Source: an uncultured Serinicoccus sp.
GTDB lineage: Bacteria; Actinomycetota; Actinomycetes; Actinomycetales; Dermatophilaceae
Length of the DNA: 64,000 nt
NCBI RefSeq assembly: GCF_947487915.1
Contig: NZ_CANKYH010000010.1
Coordinates: 81,013 to 145,012, forward strand
Direction of reading: 5' to 3'
In this document: one piece after another, positions 58,783-64,000 of the stretch
Layout of the letters: each line of letters begins with the position of its first letter
How positions within the stretch are numbered: position 1 is the first letter of the stretch
Made by a program: the position numbers and the translations under genes
Notes under the pieces: model-generated
The model's input: only the letters and a program-made list of their open reading frames with translations
Told to the model about the DNA's origin: nothing
Databases searched by the model: none

Positions 58783-58998
58783 GTCTTGTAAATGGGTGGT
58801 TGAGGGTTCGAGTCCCTTCGCCAGCTCTGAGATCGTCTGTGTCGCAGGCGATTTGGGCTCAGCAGCATCGAGCGTGCTCATCTGTGCGAAAGCAGGTGGG
58901 TCCGGCAGCCCGGGCGTCCCTGACCTGCGATTTCGTGACTCAGTACAGCGCGAGGGTACTTGCCCCATTTGAGTTATTTATGCACGTATGCTGCACGC
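58783..58998 (+). repeat. Right copy of tRNA-Thr 3'-half repeat (attR-like)
   Basis: Repeats the tRNA-Thr anticodon loop to 3' end (58783-58826) and the following bases, one mismatch in 53, then degenerate similarity to the shared motif at 58980. It lacks the 5' half, so it is not a tRNA gene. The spacing of 196 bases to the shared motif is identical in both copies. The following 155 bp (58999-59153) has no gene. Confidence 0.8.
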
Positions 58999-59153
58999 GC
59001 GACGGGGCGAGGGCAGGGGCTCAGTCCTCGGGCTTGCAGTGGGGACACCGCACAGTCTTCCAGCATCGCTTAGGTCGACATGGGGGTGTTACCGGTCCAT
59101 GCAGCGGTCCCCAACTTCCCGATATCCCTATCCTCGTTGCTCGGTCGTCCAGT

Positions 59154-59870
59154 TCAGCGTGTAAGCGCGCGCCCAGCGACTGGGGTAGTGATACGACCGT
59201 CGAGGACCGTGACGAGATCATCCAGGGTGTCGCGGTGCGCGAGGTCGTGGGTGACGAGCAGGGTGGCGGTGTCGCGTTCGTGGGTGAGGCGGGAGATGAG
59301 TTCCATGATCTTCGCTCCGCGTTCTTGATCTAGGGCGCTGGTCGGCTCATCAACGAGGAGAACTTCGGGTTCGTGGACGAGGCCCCGGGCGATCGCGACC
59401 CGTTGCCGTTGCCCGCCGGAGAGCTGGTGCGTGCGCTTGCCCGCGTGCTCGGTGAGGCCGACGGCGTCGAGGAGTTCGTCGACACGGGCATCGATCTTCG
59501 CTCGCTTGTTCCGGCTGGTGCCGCCGCCGAGCCTGGCCATGACCTGCAACTGCTCGCGCGCCGTGAGCGCGGGCAGCAGGTTGGACTGCTGGAACACGAT
59601 GCCGATGCGCTCACGGCGCAGTTGCGTGGCCTCGTGCTTCGAGAGCTGGGCGGCGTCGGTCATGTCGCTGCCGTTGCCGATGAGAACTCCGCCAGAGTCA
59701 GGGCGGAGAAGGGTCGCGGCGACGGCGAGGATGCTGGACTTGCCCGACCCGGAGGGGCCGGTGATGCCGGTGACAGTGCCGTTGTTCCCGCGGAGGGTGG
59801 CGTTGTCTACGGCGGTGATGCGGTTCTCCCCATCGGGGAAGGTGAGGGTGACGTTCTGTAGTTGGATCAT
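59154..59870 (-). CDS. ABC transporter ATPase, MacB/LolD class
   Basis: 238 residues. Walker A is GPSGSGKSS (~39-47), with Q-loop IVFQQSNLLPALTAREQL, signature LSGGQRQRVAIARGL, Walker B VLLVDEPTSALDQE and H-loop VTHD. The ATG overlaps the stop of the permease gene (ATGA), so the two form an ATPase/FtsX-type exporter. Divergent from the two-component system at 61109, which probably regulates it. Codon usage is less G/C-extreme than in the first 50 kb. Confidence 0.92.
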   Translation of the reverse strand: MIQLQNVTLTFPDGENRITAVDNATLRGNNGTVTGITGPSGSGKSSILAVAATLLRPDSGGVLIGNGSDMTDAAQLSKHEATQLRRERIGIVFQQSNLLPALTAREQLQVMARLGGGTSRNKRAKIDARVDELLDAVGLTEHAGKRTHQLSGGQRQRVAIARGLVHEPEVLLVDEPTSALDQERGAKIMELISRLTHERDTATLLVTHDLAHRDTLDDLVTVLDGRITTPVAGRALTR

Positions 59871-60958
59871 CGGTTGCTCCCAAGGGCGGTGAGGGGGTCG
59901 GCTTTGGTGACGGAGCGCAGCGCGAATGCGGCTCCTGCGAGGCCGAGGACCGCCATCACGACGACTGGGGCGAGAGTGGTGATCGGGCTGATGATGAACG
60001 GCAGCGCCTGCCCCGCGAGGGTGCCGAGCCCGATCACGGCGGCGAGGCCGACACCGATCCCGGCGATCAGAACGATGGACGCCTGGCCGAGTGAGTCGCG
60101 CACGAGCGACCCGGTGGTCGCACCGAGGGCTTTGAGCACGGCCATGTCACCGGCCCGCTGCATCGTCCAGACCGTGAAGAACGCGCCTACGACGAGGGCG
60201 GAGATCCCGAACAGCATCGTGATCATCAGCCCGAGCGACCCGATCTCGGATCGGAACGCCTCCAGGGCGGTCAGACTCGCCAGCGTTGTTTCGGCGACCG
60301 TGCCGGTTGCAGCACCTATGGCCTCCCAGTCTGCGTCGGCGGTGACGGCCAGCACCGTCGCTTCGCCTGTGCCGCCGACGCGCTTACTTGCCTCGCTCCA
60401 CGCCTCTGGGGTCAGGACGATGACCGGGGTGTGGCTGTACCAAAGATCATCGCCGACGACGCTGACGGTGAAATCAGTGCCAGTGATCGAGATCGTGTCA
60501 CCAGTCTCGACGCCGAGATCATCGGCGGCGCCTGTGGAGACACCGACCTCGTCGTCGCGAACCGGGGCGAGGTCGAACAGCGGGTTCGACTGGGTACCGG
60601 GGGCATGCTGCGGCAGCCCGTAGAGCGCAACCCCGGTCGGGTCGTCGGTGTCGCTGGCCGAGGCCCGCGATTGGACGATCCCGATGGGTGTCACCGACTC
60701 GACCCCGTCCGCCTGTTCCCATGCTGTGACCGTGTTCTCGTCGAGGGAGGATGTTGCGTAGCTAGGGTCGCTGCTCTCGGGCTGCTGCAGCACGAGACGG
60801 TCCCCGGGCAACTGCAGCACAGAGGAGATGTTCTGGGCGGCCAGACCCCCGGTGAGGCCGGAGAGGAAGCCGACGAGCAGGGTGATCAGGGCGACGACGG
60901 CCCCGATGAGGAGAAACCGGCCGCGGGCGAACCGCAACTCTCTCCACGCGACGAACAC
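59867..60958 (-). CDS. FtsX/MacB-type ABC transporter permease
   Basis: About 363 residues from GTG at 60956-60958 (VFVAWRELRFARGRFLLIG); a GGAAAGG lies upstream. The first helix (LLIGAVVALITLLVGFLSGL) is followed by a large extracytoplasmic MacB-like domain to about residue 215, then three helices with the FtsX pattern (MITMLFGISALVVGAFFTVWTMQR, IVLIAGIGVGLAAVIGLGTLAG and PVVVMAVLGLAGAAFALRSV). Such half-systems export peptides, lipids or antimicrobials. Confidence 0.9.
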   Translation of the reverse strand: MFVAWRELRFARGRFLLIGAVVALITLLVGFLSGLTGGLAAQNISSVLQLPGDRLVLQQPESSDPSYATSSLDENTVTAWEQADGVESVTPIGIVQSRASASDTDDPTGVALYGLPQHAPGTQSNPLFDLAPVRDDEVGVSTGAADDLGVETGDTISITGTDFTVSVVGDDLWYSHTPVIVLTPEAWSEASKRVGGTGEATVLAVTADADWEAIGAATGTVAETTLASLTALEAFRSEIGSLGLMITMLFGISALVVGAFFTVWTMQRAGDMAVLKALGATTGSLVRDSLGQASIVLIAGIGVGLAAVIGLGTLAGQALPFIISPITTLAPVVVMAVLGLAGAAFALRSVTKADPLTALGSNR

Positions 60959-61039
60959 GATGATGCCTTTCCGCTCGCGCACTCTGCCCGAGCTACCCTT
61001 CAACCCTCCTTCGCGCAGGCAGGGCCGGGCATCGCCCAA

Positions 61040-61056
61040 ACCGTGGGATTCACGGT
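61040..61056. promoter_or_regulatory. Palindrome in ABC/two-component divergent promoter
   Basis: ACCGTGGGATTCACGGT, 6-bp perfect arms around a 5-base centre, located between the divergent permease and histidine kinase genes. A likely binding site for the adjacent NarL/LuxR-type response regulator. Confidence 0.45.
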
Positions 61057-61108
61057 CCAACTTTCGGTTGATTGCCGGGCCACACCGCTCGCATAGGCTT
61101 GGAGCGTC

Positions 61109-62305
61109 ATGTCGCATTCGACCCTCGCCCCGGTGTTCACCGGTCTCCGGTTCGGCCTGCACACCCTCCTGATCGGGCTCGCGGGCCTCACGGTTGTGCG
61201 CGCATACGTCGTCTCCTCGCCGGCTGCGACATGGACGCTGGTCATGGGGATCGCGTTCGTCGCGGTGTATCTCGCCGGTGCATGGGCGGCGCGGATACAA
61301 GGCGAATCAGGAGTCTCCCGGCGCGGTTATGCCGTCGGCTGGATCGCCGCGCTCACGCTGTTGTGGGCGGTGCTGACGTGGCTGAGCCCCGAGGGGGCGT
61401 ACCTCGTCTTCCCGCTTTTCTTCCTCTACCTCCACGTCCTGCCCGGACGTGGAGGGGTCGCGGCGATCGTGGTCACGACCGCGTTCGCGATCCTCGCCCT
61501 CGGCCTCCATCTCGGGTTCAGCGTCGGCGGGGTGATCGGCCCACTGGTGGGCGCCGGCGTCGCCCTACTGATCGGGCTCGCCTACCGTGCGCTTCGGCGT
61601 CAAGCCGAAGAGCGCGAACGGCTCGTTGCCGAGCTGATCCGCACTCGGCAGCAACTCGCCCAGACCGAACGCGAACAGGGCGCACTGGCGGAGCGCGCCC
61701 GGCTCGCTCGTGAAATCCACGACACCGTCGCCCAGGGCCTGTCCTCGATCCAGATGCTGTTGCGTGCCGCTGAGCGCGACACCCCCGAACCCGGTGCCGG
61801 GTACGTGCGGCTCGCCCGTGAGACCGCGGCCGACAGCCTCGCCGACACGAGGCAGATCATCCGCGAGCTCACCCCGACCCGCCTCGGCGACGGACTCGCC
61901 CCCGCCCTGCACCGCCTCGGTCAGGAACAGTCCGACCGCGCGTCCATCCCAGTCGAGGTGAGTGCCGAGGAACTCGACTTGCCGATGGGAACCCAGATCG
62001 CGCTGCTGCGAATTTTTCAGGGCGCGCTCTCGAACACGATCCGCCACGCGAACGCCACCCACATCACCGCCGAACTCACCCGAGACAACGCCACGGTATC
62101 TCTGGTGGTACGCGACGACGGGCGCGGCTTTGAGGTGTCCTCCGCGGTCGCCGACTCGCATGAGGCTGACTCTTTCGGGTTGCACGCCATGCGTGAGCGC
62201 CTCGAACAACTCGACGGCACCCTCACCATCGCCTCGGCCCCTCAACAGGGCACCACGGTCACCGCGCGACTGCCGCTTCTCACCGGAAGCGAGGCGGCAT
62301 CGTGA
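61109..62305 (+). CDS. NarL-type sensor histidine kinase
   Basis: 398 residues from ATG 61109. About five membrane helices in the first 160 residues, no large sensor loop. The HisKA_3 H-box LAREIHDTVAQGLSSIQMLL (phospho-His near residue 206) follows a coiled coil. HATPase motifs are LLRIFQGALSNTIRHANATHI, VVRDDGRGF and DSFGLHAMRERLEQLDG. The stop overlaps the response regulator start, and the gene is divergent from an ABC exporter, the layout of bacteriocin- or envelope-stress-sensing modules. Confidence 0.93.
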   Translation: MSHSTLAPVFTGLRFGLHTLLIGLAGLTVVRAYVVSSPAATWTLVMGIAFVAVYLAGAWAARIQGESGVSRRGYAVGWIAALTLLWAVLTWLSPEGAYLVFPLFFLYLHVLPGRGGVAAIVVTTAFAILALGLHLGFSVGGVIGPLVGAGVALLIGLAYRALRRQAEERERLVAELIRTRQQLAQTEREQGALAERARLAREIHDTVAQGLSSIQMLLRAAERDTPEPGAGYVRLARETAADSLADTRQIIRELTPTRLGDGLAPALHRLGQEQSDRASIPVEVSAEELDLPMGTQIALLRIFQGALSNTIRHANATHITAELTRDNATVSLVVRDDGRGFEVSSAVADSHEADSFGLHAMRERLEQLDGTLTIASAPQQGTTVTARLPLLTGSEAAS

Positions 62306-62922
62306 TCCGGATCGTGCTTGCCGATGACCACCCCGTCGTTCGCACGGGCTTACGTGCGATGCTCTCAGGCGACCCCGACCTCGACGTAATCGGGGAAGCG
62401 GCAACCCCTGACGATGTCGTCGCCCTCGCGAGCGATCTGATACCGGACGTGGTGCTCATGGACTTGCAGTTCGGCACCGACCAGACCGGAGCCGACGCGA
62501 CCCGCCGCATCCGCGCACTCAACCATCCGCCTGCCGTGCTGGTGCTCACGAACTACGACACCGACAGCGACATCCTTGGCGCCGTCGAAGCCGGGGCCAG
62601 CGGCTACCTCCTCAAAGACGCCCCACTCGAGGAGCTCATCGCTGCAATCCGTGCCGCAGCCGCAGGCGAGACCGCCCTCGCCCCCGCGATTGCGGGACGA
62701 CTGCTCGCCCGGATGCGTTCCCCGCAACCCAACCTCAGCGCCCGCGAGACCGAAGTGCTGCGACTCGTCGCAGACGGCGCGACGAATAACGACATCGCGG
62801 CACTACTGCATATCAGCGACGCGACCGTGAAATCACACCTCGTGCACATCTACACCAAGCTCGGCGTCTCCTCCCGCACCGCCGCCGTCGCTTCTGCACG
62901 TGACTCGGGCCTACTGCGGTGA
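62302..62922 (+). CDS. LuxR/NarL-family response regulator
   Basis: 206 residues, start overlapping the kinase stop. The receiver has VLADDHPVVRTGL (acidic pair), the phospho-Asp in DVVLMDLQFG, VLTNYDTDSD and the Lys in YLLKDAPLEEL. The LuxR-type helix-turn-helix is LSARETEVLRLVADGATNNDIAALLHISDATVKSHL. Expected to act on the divergent ABC genes through the palindrome at 61040. Confidence 0.94.
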   Translation: MIRIVLADDHPVVRTGLRAMLSGDPDLDVIGEAATPDDVVALASDLIPDVVLMDLQFGTDQTGADATRRIRALNHPPAVLVLTNYDTDSDILGAVEAGASGYLLKDAPLEELIAAIRAAAAGETALAPAIAGRLLARMRSPQPNLSARETEVLRLVADGATNNDIAALLHISDATVKSHLVHIYTKLGVSSRTAAVASARDSGLLR

Positions 62923-63021
62923 AGGCATACCCGGCTTTTTTGCTCGGGCTTTGGGACTGCTGCACAGATAGGTGACACCTGAGCTGCCTAGTCTTCGGGC
63001 TGGGCTGGAAGGATGTTCACC

Positions 63022-63315
63022 GTGACCAAGCCCTACCCCCAGGAGTTCCGCAACGATGTCGTGCGGGTCGCGCGGGAGCGTGAGCCAGGTGTCGGGCTCG
63101 ACCAGATCGCGAAGGACTTCGGGATCCACTTCACGACGCTGTACTCGTGGATGAAGAAGGCCGACGAGGATTACGAGGGTGGCCGGCCTGGTGCTGCGGT
63201 CGCCTCTGCTGAGCTGCGTGAGGCCAAGAAGCGGATCCGGCTTCTCGAGCAGGAGAACGAGGTCCTGCGCCGTGCTGCGGCCTATCTGTCTCAGGCGAAC
63301 CTGCCGGGGAAATGA
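63022..63315 (+). CDS. IS3-family transposase OrfA
   Basis: 97 residues from GTG 63022 (VTKPYPQEFRNDVVRVA), nine bases after GGAAGG; an ATG at 63013 directly abuts that site and is less likely. Helix-turn-helix GVGLDQIAKDFGIHFTTLYSWMKKA, then a leucine-zipper-like AKKRIRLLEQENEVLRRAAAYL. It binds the element ends. The stop overlaps the orfB start in ATGA form. Confidence 0.9.
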   Translation: MTKPYPQEFRNDVVRVAREREPGVGLDQIAKDFGIHFTTLYSWMKKADEDYEGGRPGAAVASAELREAKKRIRLLEQENEVLRRAAAYLSQANLPGK

Positions 63316-64000
63316 TGTACCCGCTCGTCCGCGAGCTGGCCGTTGACGGGATTGCCGTCACGGTGACGTGCCGGGTGCTGAAGATCGCTCGACAGCCGTA
63401 CTACCGGTGGCTGGCCGGCCCGGTCACCGACGCCGACCTCGCCGCGGCGCACCGCGCGAACGCCCTGTTCGATGCCCACCGTGACGACCCCGAGTTCGGG
63501 TACCGGTTCCTGGCCGACGAGGCCCGCGACGCCGGCCAGAGCATGAGCGAGCGGACGGCGTGGCGGTTGTGCTCGGACAACGGCTGGTGGTCAGCGTTCG
63601 GGAAGAAGCGGGGCAAGAACGGGAGGAAGCCCGGCCCGCCCGTCCATGAGGACCGGTGCGCTGTGAGCGATGAGTTGGGCCAGACCCGGCACGCGTTCAC
63701 CGCCACGGCACCGAACGAGCTGTGGGTCGGGGACATCACCGAACACCGGACTGGTGAAGGAAAGCTGTACGTCTGCGCGTTCAAGGACGTCTACTCCAAC
63801 CGGATCGTGGGCTACTCCATCGACTCCCGCATGAAGTCCCGGATCGCGGTCGCCGCACTCAACAACGCCGTCGCCCGCCGCGGGAACGTCACCGGGTGCG
63901 TGGTCCACACCGATCGCGGATCTCAAGGCGAAATCAAGCGGTCGTCGCAACACCCCCGTCATGGAGGTGTTGAGTGGTCCGTCGTCAGCAGGCAGCAGAT
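63312..64000 (+). pseudogene. IS3-family transposase OrfB, apparently interrupted near 63922
   Basis: Open from ATG 63312 to the window end. The N-terminal HTH_21 region (FDAHRDDPEFGYRFLADEARD) and the rve catalytic core are visible, with the first Asp in NELWVGDITEHRT and the second in VVHTDRGSQ. In IS3 enzymes the next residues are F-R-S-type, followed by a conserved Glu about 35 residues on. Here the sequence turns to GEIKRSSQHPRHGG, with an internal hairpin CAACACC...GGTGTTG in the DNA, so another insertion or a rearrangement probably begins at about 63922. The catalytic Glu is not in the window. Confidence 0.6.

Larger units (their letters stand above)
62950..64000 (+). mobile_element. 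IS3-family insertion sequence (right end outside window or disrupted)
   Basis: Two overlapping genes of IS3 type (orfA 63022, orfB 63312) preceded by about 70 bp of likely element end containing TGCTGCACAGATAGGTGACA-like sequence. The exact left boundary is uncertain and no right inverted repeat is visible. Immediately preceded by the response-regulator gene and a copy of GGCATACC at 62924. Confidence 0.75.

Noticed and set aside
58783..58826. Second tRNA-Thr gene
   Set aside because: Only the anticodon loop and 3' half are present; the acceptor 5' strand and D arm are missing.

Overview
The window comes from a high-GC actinobacterium. It carries mycothiol genes (mshD, mshA, an S-(hydroxymethyl)mycothiol dehydrogenase), glnR, regX3/senX3, carD and an Rpf-type resuscitation factor. 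The local gene orders match those of Micrococcales and, in part, mycobacteria. A member of the Intrasporangiaceae/Ornithinimicrobiaceae group is a guess from general character, not something the sequence proves.

Layout. 1-1925: 5' two thirds of metH (minus strand, runs off the left edge). 2104-7117: treY-treZ plus a translationally coupled unknown gene. 7500-11540: mutT1-like, mshD, glnR, a membrane protein and nitrobindin. 11557-18588: LytR-CpsA-Psr protein, ygfZ, asparaginase, dtd, DUF2516, a methyltransferase, mshA and ybjN. 18606-23045: gpmA, regX3-senX3, phoU (PHO-box-like repeats between senX3 and phoU) and a lipoprotein. 23449-33892: the carD-ispD-ispF...cysS-rlmB locus. Here ispD is fused to a P-loop kinase-like domain, and the locus is split by a mycothiol-dependent formaldehyde dehydrogenase pair, DUF6412-yidC and a GH31 glycosidase. 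33964-37188: Pr6Pr, DUF4032 and an AbiEi/DUF559-like gene bracketed by inverted arrays of a 32-bp repeat. 37534-46062: maltose/maltodextrin import and breakdown (msmK-type ATPase, malEFG, GH13, LacI-type regulator). 46165-48446: otsB-otsA. 48638-51892: a Ser/Thr kinase and an Rpf-like protein. 51936-52008: tRNA-Thr(TGT).

From the tRNA rightward the character changes. A stretch of about 215 bp starting in the 3' half of the tRNA is duplicated 6.8 kb downstream (58783-58998), the signature of an integrated element, but no integrase is present. Between the copies lie a decayed ZIP transporter, a minus-strand membrane operon (YtxH-like, holin-like DUF1469, DUF3618, YihY), DUF4235-tetR, a glycosyltransferase-like gene and a PRC-barrel/DUF2382 gene. 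Three copies of a GTTTAC-N3-GTAAAC palindrome sit at exactly the promoters of these units, so they look like one TetR-controlled envelope/stress regulon. After 59 kb come an ABC transporter (ATPase plus FtsX-type permease) divergent from a NarL-type two-component system, and an IS3-family element whose orfB departs from the family pattern at about 63922.

Trehalose and alpha-glucan metabolism is the main biochemical theme. MalEFG with the shared ATPase imports maltodextrins, GH13 and GH31 enzymes trim them, TreYZ converts glucan ends to trehalose, and OtsAB makes trehalose from UDP-glucose and glucose-6-phosphate. The second theme is mycothiol redox chemistry.

The least explained signals are non-coding. 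The 7-mer GTATGCC/GGCATAC occurs about once per kilobase in the first 51 kb and almost never afterwards. Several intergenic tandem-repeat families with fixed periods (19, 32 and 45-46 bp) are present. One compact multi-hairpin element lies at 7331-7415.
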